Source: Quillaja saponaria (lineage: Eukaryota > Streptophyta > Magnoliopsida > Fabales > Quillajaceae). From it: a stretch of DNA of 64,000 nucleotides. Shown here one piece after another: positions 1 to 11,597 of this stretch. How positions within the stretch are numbered: the stretch's first letter is position 1; each line of letters opens with the position of its first letter. The DNA is taken from NCBI GenBank assembly GCA_029379385.1, contig CM055615.1:2294001-2358000 (forward strand). The letters are read 5' to 3'. A program made the translations under genes and the position numbers. The notes under the pieces are model-generated. The model saw nothing but the letters and a program-made list of their open reading frames with translations, searched no databases and had not been told where the DNA came from.

Positions 1-61
1 TTAAGTGGCTATGTCTTGTTTGGAAACAGTACACTGAAAAGTTTATTGCATTATAATAACC

Positions 62-322
62 TTATAGAAGACAGAGGGCTCTCAGGAGAGATTGTTGAAC
101 TAAACAAAATTTCAAACTATCAAATTCCAGGGGAAAAGGGGAACTAGGAGCAAAGAGATGCAAACAGAACCATACCCTATAGAATTCCTGGTTTGAATTG
201 CCAATGTACGGCGATGCCACCTTTCTGATGAACGGAAATCCATCATTGTTTTGCTTCCCGGCATCATGCCTCATAGCCACTTTATTGGCATAATTAGAAG
301 ACAGAGGACTCTCTGGAGACAT
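62..322 (-). CDS. unassigned short ORF, possibly an exon
   Basis: This ORF opens with a true ATG at 320-322 and encodes 86 aa. Its first ~46 residues are polar and look coding (begins MSPESPLSSNYANK), while the remainder is hydrophobic and intron-like. A possible donor GTATGG follows 'NSNQEFYR', and a possible acceptor TTGTTTAG lies about 80 bp further on. The start motif is partly repeated at 61-93, where the minus strand again reads SPESPLSS. I do not recognise the family. It lies 3' of aldo-keto reductase copy 1 on the same strand and could be an exon of a gene continuing beyond the left edge. It may equally be chance. Confidence 0.22.
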   Translation of the reverse strand: MSPESPLSSNYANKVAMRHDAGKQNNDGFPFIRKVASPYIGNSNQEFYRVWFCLHLFAPSSPFPLEFDSLKFCLVQQSLLRALCLL

Positions 323-898
323 TTCTTAGAGGGGAAGCAACTATTCTAAGGAAAAAGACCGAGAGGTGATGTCTGATGGACCTAAAGATATGAAACGGGA
401 AGGGACATGAGATTGCTCCATTGAAAAATGTCTCCTAGATGACCTCCTTGACAGACCTTGATATCATCTTTTGTTGAGATTTTTTCTTTTACTAGAAGCT
501 TAAAGAAATAGAAACTTCCTTTTGAAAGTTTGCTTGTCTTTGAATTACAAGTATTCTCTGCCTAATAAGATCATTTGAGCTGGAATTATATATCAGCTTG
601 GTGTTGTATTGAGATTCTATTCTGATCCAAGTTTGCTGAGTCACGAAATATTGAAATTCTGATGACCATAAAAGATAAGGAAAAGGAGTAGTCAATTTTA
701 AACTGTATTGATACCAGTAAGAGGATATCATGGAGGTTCAAAGAAAAACAAAAACATTAAAATGGAATTCTTGTGGCCAGAAAGATGTGAGCAAAATGTA
801 ATGTATGATATTTTGGAATTATCATAAAGAAAAATAGCATTCAAGTTCAAATGATACTCTGAACTTCTTCTTCAGAGAATGACAGAGGACCTGTCCTT
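323..898. other. intergenic, no gene seen
   Basis: I see no supportable gene. The stretch between the short ORF and the stop codon of AKR copy 1 is AT-rich. It should include the 3' untranslated region of AKR copy 1. Confidence 0.5.
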
Positions 899-2506
899 TT
901 ATATTTCACCATCCCACAATTCCTGAAGATTCTTGTAAGGACTACAACTTTCATGGACTGCAAAGTCCCCTTGAAGTAACCTTTGCTGCATCGAACAACA
1001 GAAATATGAATATACAGCTTTGGATAATATTATTAACAGATTTATGCAGATGTAAGACATTCTAACCTGGTGAATTTGTGAAATTTTTGCGAGGAGCTCT
1101 GGGGGGATACACCAGTCAAGTATGCTGAGATTTTCTTTGATCCGAGACTCATTTACGCTCTTTGGAAGGACACTATGGCCACTTTGGAGTCCCCAACGAA
1201 GAGCCACTTGTGCTGGAGACTTGTTAAGTTTTTCAGCAATTTCAATCAGTATTGGTTCTTTCAAGATTTCCCCCTTTACCCAAGACCCTGGAGAACCCAG
1301 TGGAGAATATGCCTGAAAAGAAACCATTCTATTTAGAGAATGCTACTACTAAAACCCAGATGAGAATATGCCTGAATGATACTAAAAGGGCCAACAAAAA
1401 TATGAAGGTTGATGAAATGGAGTATACCGAGAGGTGAACGCCGGTAGATTTGCAAAAATTATGAAGAGCAGGTTGCTGCCACACAGGATGGCATTCCACT
1501 TGATTGACTGCAGGTGGAACCTTTGCATATCCAAGCAAGTCTTGCAGCTTCTTAGTTGAAAAGTTGCTGACACCAATTGCACGTGCCTGACCAGATGCAA
1601 ATAAGCCCTCCATTGCATTCCATGTCTCTGGGAGACATAAAGGAGCCATGATCTCTGGGGCAAATCCTCTTGAACCTGGCTTGGTCCTAAAAGGCCAATG
1701 TATCTATAACAAATTGTTTATACATAATCCCAGGTGATTTAGTTTCAGCTTTATTTCCCAAAAAAAAAAAAAAAAAAAAGAAAAAAAAAGTATTTTATTG
1801 TGGGTCTAAAATTCAGAGACATACAAGATATAGATCAATGTAGTCAAGCTGCAGGTCTTCTAATGTCTTACTCAGTGCCTTGGAGACATCCTCTGGTGCA
1901 TGGTCACTGCACCTGTATGCATATTAACAATTCAGTTTAATACTTCGCTTGCATCCACATTATTCTAATTGTGTAAGACCATATTTAAAAACACATTCAT
2001 ACAATGTTCAGGTCAAATTGAAAGGTATATCAGTATGAACATATACCATAGCTTAGATGTGATAAACATCTCATCACGCCGCACTACCCCAGTGGAAAAC
2101 AGTTTCTTCAGTGCCTCCCCTACCTGCAGCAGATATAACTACTGTACTTACAAAGAAAATAAAACAAAGAGAAAGAAGGTAAGGAGCTTCTGGAAATAAC
2201 GAAATGTTTACCTCTTTTTCATTATCATAGACTCGAGCACAATCAATATGCTTGTAGCCAGCCTGCATAACATTAGAGGAAAATTCACTAGTCAATGTAG
2301 TAAATAGACCTTTTTAATTCTTCATTCTTTGGCTGGTGTTATATAGTAAGAAATAAACAAATCAAGTGAACAAGACAAAAATGACCTTGACTGCAGCAAT
2401 GACAGCTTCACCCACAACACCTGGATGAGCTTTCCATGTTCCAAGTCCAATGGATGGCATCTTTGCTCCAGTGTTGAGATCAAAATGTAGTAGCTTCTTT
2501 AGCCAT
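899..2506 (-). CDS. aldo-keto reductase (AKR4C type), tandem copy 1, frameshifted near start
   Basis: Family role: NADPH-dependent reduction of reactive aldehydes and ketones on a TIM barrel. Exons on the minus strand: 2386-2506, 2212-2262, 2047-2123, 1825-1912, 1428-1703, 1067-1312 and 899-985, all with GT-AG borders. The exon sizes match the three neighbouring paralogs. The catalytic tetrad is visible: Asp and Tyr in [11 protein letters not shown], Lys in FITSKLW and His in IHWP. The NADP-binding segment VLPKS...R and a C-terminus ending ELWDGEI are present. The oddity is in exon 1: the ATG at 2504-2506 reads MAKEATTF and then TGA, while the conserved [17 protein letters not shown] continues in the next frame. 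One base too many, or two too few, lies near 2482-2486. The gene may be a young pseudogene, may use another start, or may carry a sequence error. The rest of the coding sequence is open. Confidence 0.82.
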
Positions 2507-3310
2507 ATTCTCCTAGCAATGTAATTAAAACCACATTGATTCGGTATACAAATTCAAAGATGAAAAAACAAAAAAAAAGCAATTTGTTCCACCCCAGAGA
2601 AAATAGTAGAGTGGAAAACTCTTCTACTACCAGGTATAAGTAATAAAATGGTGATACTATCTCTTTATAACAAGATGATGCTTTTTGAGAGAAAAAGATT
2701 GTGTCAGAAGCCAAAACAGAAACGATGTTCCTGGTGACCAGACTTGTCCTTTGAATCCCAAATTTTTAGGGAAGTTTGCACTTCTGAACTCTTTTATTAT
2801 ATGTGGCTACGGGCATCTTGTGCAAAGCTTTAGGCTAAAAATTTGGATCATTACATGACTTCGAAAAGGTTGAGAAACGGCTCCGACATGAAGCAGAACG
2901 ATATTCCATGCACGAGGGCTAGACCAACCACGAAAACCACCCATTGAAGAGAAAAGAAAATCATTTCACAAAAAAAAGAAAAAAAATATCACTTTTGGAA
3001 AATTCATCAATCCTTATTGAAATTGATATATTTCACCATAAAAAACTTTGAATATGAAAAAAGAAGAAAGAAGTAAATGTCAAAACCATTATAACAATAA
3101 ATCCACCTAAAAGACGAAAATCCTCATCATTACAAAAAAGGACCTGGAGGAACCAGGCTATCAAAGATTATCTTCTAAATTATGTCCACCAGAGTTTGAT
3201 TCAAATTATTAACAGTGTTTATCAGAATCACATGTATAGTCTACCTTTCCTTAAAATGATGCAGAAACAGAAATATTCTGATGACACAATAAACTTTTCC
3301 AATGAACAGA
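2507..3310. other. upstream region of AKR copy 1
   Basis: No gene is supported here. The region should hold the promoter of AKR copy 1. The frame that matches AKR exon 1 stays open for about 20 codons upstream of the ATG but contains no ATG, so an extra upstream exon joined at a CTAG acceptor near 2512 is conceivable but unproven. Confidence 0.45.
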
Positions 3311-3862
3311 TCAGTTCTCAACAAAGTACTTCTCACTCTTCAGCCACCATAAGTATTCTTTGCTGTCTTTATTGACCAAATACTCATGCAAGAATTTTTT
3401 AAGACTTGGTTTGATCCCTCAAACCTCAAGATATTTGCGAAACTCCCTCTGTAAATATTCATCCAAATCTCTGCAAAATAAAATGAAGTAAAATAAGGAA
3501 TCATTTAGAAGTTCTGAAAAGTAAAATAAATACACAATTAATGCTTACTAACTTGAATACAGGTCCTTCATATGGAAATTGATGCTCATTGTTTCGCGGG
3601 TTAATTAATAAGATATCAATGCAAATCTCATTAGGGAAATCAGTAATACTAAATTCAATACATGGTCCACTTTCTTTGGAAATATTCATTACCAGAGGAA
3701 TGCTAGATTCTCTACGATTTATGTCATCCTTTGCCGCTCTCACTTCTTGGATGTCAACTGTAACTACGATGATTTCATCTTGGTATTCTCTCTTAATTAC
3801 TATGGTACATTGTCCAGCAGTGGCTTGAATGTCAAAGCCATTTAAAATTACTTCAACTCAAC
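3311..3862 (-). pseudogene. mitochondrial glycoprotein (MAM33/p32-like) pseudogene
   Basis: Two exons of a plant MAM33/p32 (mitochondrial matrix glycoprotein) gene can be read. The upper one, to 3553, encodes a segment with IKREYQDE, SSIPLVMNISKESG, CIEFS and the family-like YEGPVFK. A GTTAGT donor at 3551-3552 and an acceptor at 3471-3472 join it in frame to 3311-3470, which encodes DLDEYLQREFRKYLEV, then stop, then GIKPSLKKFLHEYLVNKDSKEYL and an end ...KYFVEN. The internal TGA (3419-3421) replaces an expected Arg codon. The start of the upper exon also has stops in the required frame, and no first exon with a mitochondrial presequence is found. Both lesions and the missing 5' part mark it as a dead partial copy. 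Confidence 0.75.
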
Positions 3863-4320
3863 CTGAAATTTTTTGACATAAGCAAAGGCCCGCAAGGACA
3901 TCAAAGAAAGACTGCTGAAGTAATCCCAATGTGGATTCTCAGATAGTAACCAAATAGTAGGTGGAAAAAACTGTGTAACATAGTAACTAGATATCAATAA
4001 TACACAGATAGATAGAAAGAATATGTAAAGAAGATGTCGAAAAAATAACCCAACAGGAAGGAAGAAAGTGAAGTTGTCAGCAAATTCTCCCAGTTGTAAA
4101 ATAGTTAGAGACATGAGTTTTATGCTCCCAGGAAGTTCAAACAGACTATCATCAGCACTGGAGTTGCAAAGGAGTATCTCTTATAGCAAGATCTCATATC
4201 CACCTAAAAGTCCTACACCTATTCCTAATCCTAAGATTAACTTGAAACGTCTAACCGCATTGACCATAATAGACAAAGAACATCAAATAGAAATTGAACT
4301 AATGGAAGGATGCCTATAAA
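3863..4320 (-). other. ORF relic with hydrophobic start, unassigned
   Basis: On the minus strand an ATG near 4262 opens a hydrophobic stretch (MVNAVRRFKLILGLGIGVGLLGG) that meets a TAA near 4179, after which the same frame continues open for about 100 codons. The residues look like an N-terminal membrane segment. I do not recognise the protein. The broken frame and position beside the MAM33 relic suggest decayed coding DNA or retroelement debris. Confidence 0.2.
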
Positions 4321-4849
4321 AAACAAAAAATGAAAGCTTAGCTCAAATTTATGTAGGGAGCCCATGAAGTCAAACTATAATTAACATCAAAATCCCAACC
4401 AAGGGATTAAAAAACACACCATATAAGAAATTATTGTATAAAAAACAGCTACTAAGCAAGCTAGAGGGGGATTTTCCAATTGGATTCTCATATTATGTTT
4501 TATGCCATACTAAATGTATCAATTTTAGACTGGTTATAATTATTAATGGCCACTTATCAACAAAGTGAACCTCAACTATTTTGATTATTCCCTACTCTCT
4601 ATGAGATAACAGAATCTCAGAAAGACAAATTTTTTCTCATGCAATTTGCTGCCTATCAAAAGCACCCATTTTTGAAAAACTAGAAAACAATCAACAAGGC
4701 AAAGGTAAATACTGCAGCTTCCAAAATCTCCCAAAAAATAGAAAACATAAATTATGCAACATGGGCTAAGAAAATTAGATAAATTCAACGAGGACTCACG
4801 CTACAATGATTGTTGGATTTCTCTATGTATCTGATCTCAGATTTCGAGG
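4321..4849. other. AT-rich intergenic
   Basis: I see no gene or clear repeat before the target-site duplication of the LTR element. Confidence 0.4.
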
Positions 4850-4854
4850 TATTG

Positions 4855-5368
4855 TGTTGGAAATATTTGGATAGATACAAATATTCTAGTTTGGTATAAA
4901 TATGAATTACAACAACTCAATGATATAAAATTAATTTAAGGTTTATAAGATGGAAAGATAGTACCATAAAATCATGCACTACGCACTGTCCTTAAAGGTT
5001 GATTTGTGTCCTCTCGAAATATATCTGGTGCACAAAGTCTTAATGGGCCAACCTTCCAGGATTAGATTGTGGATCATTCTCTAATCTTTGCACACAAGAT
5101 TGAGAACCTAAGCGAACAGCCACAACTTTTTCTTTAGTAAGAATTAGAGGAGAATATGGAGTAAGGAAAATATGATAGAGATAATTTTGGAATGGTTATA
5201 TAATGGTTGTTTATAAGATATGTTACATACTATCCTTATATAGGAATAGTCATAATGGTTATAAACGACTATATTCCAATGCACATATTACACAGTTATA
5301 TTCCAACAATCATATTACAACAGCTCTATTGGAAATAAGTTTGTAACACACAAATTAATTTGACAACA
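4855..5368 (-). repeat. long terminal repeat, left copy
   Basis: This is the 514-bp LTR flanked on its left by TATTG. It aligns along its length with 7917-8418, with shared landmarks such as GATACAAATATTCTAG near the left end and GAGAACCTAAGCGA in the middle. Confidence 0.85.
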
Positions 5369-7916
5369 ATCCCCCATATGTTACAAATTTTTATTGGAAT
5401 AAGAAATTACGAGAAAATCATGCATAAGCATAGTACCCGCAGGTTTGAACTACACATTAGGCTAAACAAGTGAGAATCCAAGTGAGTAAGTTAGAGTTAA
5501 ACTCTTTGAACCAATTCCCATTGAGTGGATAAACTCAACTTATCAACCACATAATAATTTCTGAATTGTGGCTACCCTAAGCGATTTGGCACATTTAAAG
5601 GCCCTTAGCCCAAACCTGGATATCATGAGTGCTCTAGAGTTCATGCCTAAAACTTATAGGATATGTCTTGCTCTCCTACACTCACTTAGGTGAACTTCCA
5701 TCAAAAGTATGCTGCAGATCATACCAACCCTCACAATTCAGGGCTATGGATTCCATTAATATCTAAATCTTATCCTACATAATCACTACATTTGCACTAC
5801 TAACACCATAGGGAGGGACTTCTCACTTTAATCATCAAAAATGATTAAGCAGATAAAAATATATACTTAATTGATAGTGCCATCATGCGACAACATATGA
5901 CTTCGTTTGACTACACTGAACCTCTTTAAGGCATCCCTTAGCATTGAGATTGGGTATCAGTCACGTGTCTTATAAAATAGGCATCAGTTTCATCCCCCTC
6001 AATGTTTCACTTACTAACCTCAGTGCCAGTGGCTTGATTAGAGAATCAGCCAGTTTTTTCTCTTGATATATAAAATCCATGGATCCACAATTTCATTCAT
6101 CAACTGCCTCAAAATTTTGTTTTTCAATTTGCTGTGTCAACTTTTTCATTGTATATTTTATTCTTTGCTCGAGTTATGGTAGTCTAGAAATCATAATGCA
6201 AAGATACAGTTGAAATTGTTCTTCACCACAATGATATGTATGTCAGTCCTTTTTAAAGTAACACATATCATTTTGCACAAATATACATCATTGTATAATG
6301 GCAATGCATAATCGTTTTCAATTTATTGATAAGAATTATCTTATCTCAGCACCAATATACCTCATTGTATATTGGCAATGCATATTCATTTAATTTCAGC
6401 ACATTTATACCTCATCGTATAAAAGGAATACCTAAATCATTCAACTCTTTTTTTCTTCAAGAATATCTCATTCTTGAGATCACCATTTGTTTTAATATTG
6501 CAAATTCCATTTAAGGTATCTTCATCACATAGCATATATATCCACATATAAATAAATCATACATTCTTTCTCTTTTTCATCTAACAATAGTACTTTCTCT
6601 ATAAAAAACACAAACTAATATTCATCAAAATTTCATTCTTTCTTTGGCATAACCATAATGCTAGTAAGCGTCATAATTGATAAAACATTTATACATTATT
6701 GTCAATTCTATTAACATATAATTTTTTTTCATGTAACATTTTGCATTGCAAAAGAACATTTTTCTTTTTAGTACTACTAAAATAATTTATTTAATCTCAC
6801 TAGTAATAATTATTTATGCATTATTTTCAATATTGGGGATTAACAAATTTCTATATGAAGCAATAGTAATTTCACCAAAATTGAGGTAACATCCATCAAG
6901 GAAAAATAGTAGACACATTTTCGTTCTAGATTTTTTTTTTTTTTTTTATGGAAATTACAATTTCAACTATGTTGTTCCTCATGTAGCAAACAGAATTCTG
7001 ATTTTATTTTCTATCTATTTTCATCAACATCTCGTAAAAAGAGATTCTCAAATTTTGCCTTCAATAAAAAGATGTTTTAATCTTACATGACAACAGTGTA
7101 TACTAACAATTAAAATTATACGAAACAAAGGGATTATAGTCACCTATAATTTTATTTTTTTTCATCACAATCTCAAAATCTTCAAGCAAGTAGATAACCT
7201 ATAAGTAATTAGACGTTCATTCATATCATTATTTTTTATTTTGAATCTATCATTTATCACTTTATTTTTTATCACACAACAATAACAAATATTTACTATT
7301 CATCATTTTTATATAATTTTCACATTCTCTCGTAGAAAGGAGTTTCTTAAACACAAAAAATTAATCTCGTGCATACTCACAATCATCATCTCTTTTTCTT
7401 TTTCTTTTTCAATCTCAAAACTTTCAATTAAGATGATGAACTCCAAGCCATAAAAATTTTCTTCTCACAAAATCTTTAGTAACTTGATTCTTTCATCAAT
7501 ATACATGTAACTCAACCAAATAAAATTACATAAATAACAAATCATCTTGCATCTTTATTATTATTATTGGAAAATTCACAAGTGTGCCACAATTTTCGAT
7601 CTCTCTCACACATAGATCATATTCATTAATATATGCACCACAAAACTTCAAATCATCATCATAGAAATATAACTAATTTCATTCCAAGCAAGATGAACAC
7701 ATAATCATCAAGTTTATATATATTCTAATTCACACATATAGTCACACCAATTATGAAAAACATAATTGAAACCATTAAAATATAAGAAATAGATTTGGTT
7801 AAATCTAAAACTTTCTTAACCCTATTTTTCCATCTTTCAAAAATTGTATTTGGTAAAACATCAAGAATTATGTTACTAACTAGAATAATTGCATCCATAT
7901 CAACCTTTAAGATTAT

Positions 7917-8418
7917 TGTAAATATTGGGGTAGATACAAATATTCTAGTTTCATATAAATATGAATTACAAAAATTTAATGATATAAAGTTAATTTAAGG
8001 ATTATAACATGGAAATATAGTACCGCAAAATCATACACTAGGCACTATCCCTAAAGGTTGATTTTCTCCCTCTCGAAGTATAGCCAGTGCACAGAGTCTC
8101 AACGAATCAACCCTCCAAGATTAGATTGTGGATCGTTTTCTAATTTTTGCACACAAGATTGAGAACCTAAGCGAGCAGCCACAACTCTTTCTTTAGTAAG
8201 AATTAGAGAATAATATGGAGTAAGGAAAATATGATAGAGATAATTTTTGAATTGTTATATAATGGTTATTTATAGGTTATTTTACATACTCTCGTTATAT
8301 AGAAAGAGTTATAACGGTTATATTCTAATAAACATATTATAATGGCTATATTCCAATGGTCATATTAAAACAGTTATATTAGAAATAAGTTTATAACAGC
8401 CAAATTAATTTTAGAACA
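7917..8418 (-). repeat. long terminal repeat, right copy
   Basis: This is the ~502-bp partner of 4855-5368. It is followed directly by the second TATTG target duplication at 8419-8423. Confidence 0.85.
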
Positions 8419-8423
8419 TATTG

Positions 8424-9804
8424 GACCAGGTTATCATTGGCCCCCCTCTTGTGGAAGTTGCAGTAAAGAATTGTGCAAACGGCAATTGTGTTCTTCTATT
8501 AAGTTCATTGTTGAGCTCAGTTCTAACTACTGATGTCACCGACGAGGACACGTGACGGAGCATGGAGGACATTGACATTTGTCTTGGCTTTCTTATAGAA
8601 AGAACAAAGAAGAAAGGATCCACTAAAGGTTTAGTTTGTTCTATATTTAAACTAAATCCTGTTTCGTAACAAGCGAGAAAAACTAATTTCCTAATTAGAT
8701 TTGATTTAGATAATAAGAAAGCTTAGTTAAATTGTGATTGAGTTTCTTATTTCTTGTTGTTGAGAAAAATAAGTTAGTACCAAAAAAATAGTCTCGTGTA
8801 TTGTAAACTCTTAGATTGAAACTCTATTCTGTCTTAAAAGATAATTTAAGGTGAGTGAAAGAGATTATTCTTGAAAGTATCATAACATAAAATAAAAATG
8901 ATTTTGACATTTAAGTATAATTATTATTTATTAACAAATTAAAGATATATATATTATGTTGGGCATGCTAGCAATATATTTTCATTTTATTTTTATTTTT
9001 TGCTACAAAGCAAACTTTTCATGCCTGAAGAAGACACATATATAAATTACTAGTTTATGTGATATACACAACTAAAAAAAAAAAATATTATTCTATGTAA
9101 TTAAATAAATAGATAAATCTAGTTAAAATTAAAATTTATAAATTTTTTCTTTTATTTTTAAGATAAAAAAATAGGTAAACTATACATGACCCTATTGTAA
9201 AAATAGGATACTTTATGCCAACTAAATAGAACACATGTCATCCCATAAATTAGCCACATGTCCACAAGACCTGCAATACTAGGTGCATGGCTTCAACTTG
9301 CACAAAAATTTTAGTATATATGTTTTATCTATTGTTTTATTAAATGTTTTCAATTACAAACCAAGCTATTCTATCTTTAACTATTCTTTGTGTTTTGGAT
9401 TATCAATCTGTTTTGTAGTAGCTTCATCCATGATCTTTTCAGGAGGGGGACAAAGGTTCCATTTATGTAACCAAATAGATAATTACATATGAGAATCTTC
9501 ATGAACTGATGTTGCTTCTCATTCTGTGTCGCATTAGGATCTCTGCCTTAGACCTTAATTAGGCCAATGAAACAATGTAACAGGTTGTATAATTTGCTGG
9601 GCTAGGAGGGTTGGATCAGTATGAAATACCATGTGCTTCAATTTGCCAATAGCCATCAAGTCAAATAGTAGCTCCATCTTCTTCAAGAACAAGGTACTTT
9701 GAAAGATTACTAGTTTGAAATTCATCAGGTGTATGTGTCTGGTTGAGAGGAGTACAAAACACAAAAAACGAAAAACAAATTTCTATCTTCAACTTGTTTA
9801 AGAG
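8424..9804. other. intergenic with a decayed coding-like patch
   Basis: Most of this stretch shows nothing. At about 9560-9760 the minus strand reads a coding-like patch (TPDEFQTSNLSKYLVLEEDG, then a stop, then LDGYWQIEAHGISY and another stop). I cannot name the family. It lies just 3' of the heat-shock-factor relic but does not match that family's C-terminal regions as I know them. Confidence 0.35.
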
Positions 9805-9978
9805 TCACACTTTGCTAGACTTCAACACTTGCATCAAACAACTACCCTCATCCAAATCTTCATGTTTTCCAATAGGTCTGTATTTCTTCCTCACAATATT
9901 CTTCAACAATTGCCTCTGCCCATGAAAAAACCACTTGCTGGAAAATTCCTATCTATCCGGATCCACCTTTCTGAATCC
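9805..9978 (-). pseudogene. heat-shock transcription factor exon relic
   Basis: After an acceptor-like TTAATTAG the minus strand reads GFRKVDPDR, stop, EFSSKWFFHGQRQLLKNIVRKK. This is the second half of the HSF DNA-binding domain. In plant HSF genes a conserved intron interrupts that domain just before this GFRKV segment, and the acceptor sits there. The invariant Trp after DPDR has become TAG (9949-9951). The frame then drifts and ends at 9805-9807 without a recognisable oligomerisation (HR-A/B) region. No first exon was found upstream. The retained splice site shows that this is a DNA-level copy, not a retrocopy. Confidence 0.7.
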
Positions 9979-11313
9979 CTAATTAATCTAAGAGTAAAAT
10001 TAGCATTAATTAAATTTTGCATTTAATTAATTAGGTTTTGATTATTTTTGTTGAAAGAACTCATAGGTATTGAGCTAACGACAAGAAGGTTGGGTATTTA
10101 GGGATGTCTATAGAGGAAGCTCGGATTCTAAAAAAGGAAGAACGAGTTCTGGAAGAGCGAGGGAAGGGGAACGTCTCCGGGTTGACCAAGTGCTAAGGAG
10201 GATAAGGCCGTTTGGAAGAGGAAGAGCGTTGGAAGAAAGGGTGGTCATGGTGATTCGGCGAGTCAGATGGGTCCCCGATATCGATTCCTATCTTTGCAAT
10301 TTACTTTGTTGGTCTAGCTCCAAATATTAGAACAGAGACTAAAAGTAGGAACAAGAGATCAAACTCCATAGTGGGAAATCTCGTGATTTGAGTAATATCA
10401 CCATTTTTTCTGGATTAATTATTAAAACAGATTCAAATTTGACGTAACTTTCTCTGGGTGGTTTCATATTCAGACTTGGATTCATATGCAAAAACCAAAT
10501 TATATCTTGGGCCAAAATCATAATTATTATAAATTTGTACTGTTAAATTAACTAATCAAGATGAATGAAATGGCACAAATTTCATTAAGAATAATGAATG
10601 GTTATAAACAAGCCACAACCGTTGGGTATTTAAAACCCCACAAATCACATTGGTACCATATAATTCTCCAAAAAAAATAATATTGTAATAATAAAAACTA
10701 TACCCTTAATATCTTCTTCCTTCTTTCTTTCTTTATTTATTTATTTTTTTTTTTAATTCTATAGTTTTAGAATTTTTATTCATGAAATTGAAGATAATGA
10801 CCAAAAAAAAAATAATAGTCAAAAAGAATTATAATCATATTAGCATTAAAATGAAAAGAGTTACAAATTAAATAAATTAGTAATCCATTTAAAGTATAAT
10901 ATTTAAATACTATGAAATAATAATTAAATGTTACACTACTTTAATGTAATTAAAAAAATAAGTAAATATAATTAAAACTTAAATTCGTAATTTAAATTTA
11001 TATCTTTTAATTTTTAATATAAAAGAAGAATTAAGAAAATAAAAATGATAAGAGTTAAAAATAATAATTTATTTGAAGCACAATTTTTAATAATATGAAA
11101 TAATAACTAAAGGCTACTCTTTCTAAATATAATTAAAAATTAAATTCATAATTTTTTCTTTTATTCTTAGGATAGAAGAAGAATTAAGAAAATAATATTA
11201 AATTCATAATTTCTTTTTCTTTTTTAATTTTGATACATAAAATTTATAAGAATTAGAAAAATAAATTAGGAGTAAAAAAGACATATAATCCTATTAGTAT
11301 TTAAAAATATCTA
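9979..11313. other. AT-rich intergenic
   Basis: No gene is supported. From about 10560 onward the DNA is almost pure A/T with many homopolymer runs. A short less AT-rich patch at 10080-10260 has no recognisable frame. Confidence 0.4.
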
Positions 11314-11597
11314 TCTATATTATTATAAAAATCAAAAAACCCTTGTAGACTATTATTATATAATATACACATATTTAAATATTTACATTATGTAAAAATA
11401 AATTTAATTAATAAAATCCATCCAATCACTTAATAATGAACAATAATCTCTCCACTCTTATACCTCACACCATCCTACTCTCACACTCTCTTCCACCTCT
11501 CATCTCTCACACCCTTTTGATATTATAAATATTTTTTTATAAATTAAATTAAATAAATATATATAGAATACGCATGTATGCACGTGTTGGCCACTAG
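11314..11597. mobile_element. short Helitron-like element (non-autonomous)
   Basis: The left end reads A^TCTATATTATTATAAAA, which resembles the TC start of plant Helitrons. The right end reads ACGCATGTATGCACGTG (an imperfect hairpin) and then TTGGCCACTAG^T, which fits the CTRR terminus after a 3' hairpin and insertion between A and T. The element is about 284 bp with no coding capacity and no terminal repeats or target duplication, as expected for Helitrons. The call rests on end motifs only. Confidence 0.45.

Larger units (their letters stand above)
4855..8418 (-). mobile_element. non-autonomous LTR retrotransposon (copia-like)
   Basis: Two directly repeated long terminal repeats (4855-5368 and 7917-8418) bracket about 2.5 kb of AT-rich DNA with no surviving gag or pol frame. 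Both LTRs begin TG and end CA (TGTTGG... and ...GACAACA; TGTAAA... and ...GAACA). A perfect 5-bp target duplication TATTG lies immediately outside each end (4850-4854 and 8419-8423). Next to the left LTR the minus strand reads a purine-rich ATATGGGGGAT, like the polypurine tract of plant copia elements, so the element is probably oriented minus. No canonical initiator-Met primer-binding site is obvious at the other end. Many substitutions and indels separate the LTRs, so the insertion is old. Confidence 0.85.

Noticed and set aside
492..731. 79-codon minus-strand ORF downstream of AKR copy 1
   Set aside because: It has AT-rich composition, no motif and no splice support, so it is treated as chance.
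8411..8623. 70-codon minus-strand ORF overlapping the right LTR
   Set aside because: It starts with GTG rather than ATG, runs into LTR sequence and matches no family I know. It is treated as chance.
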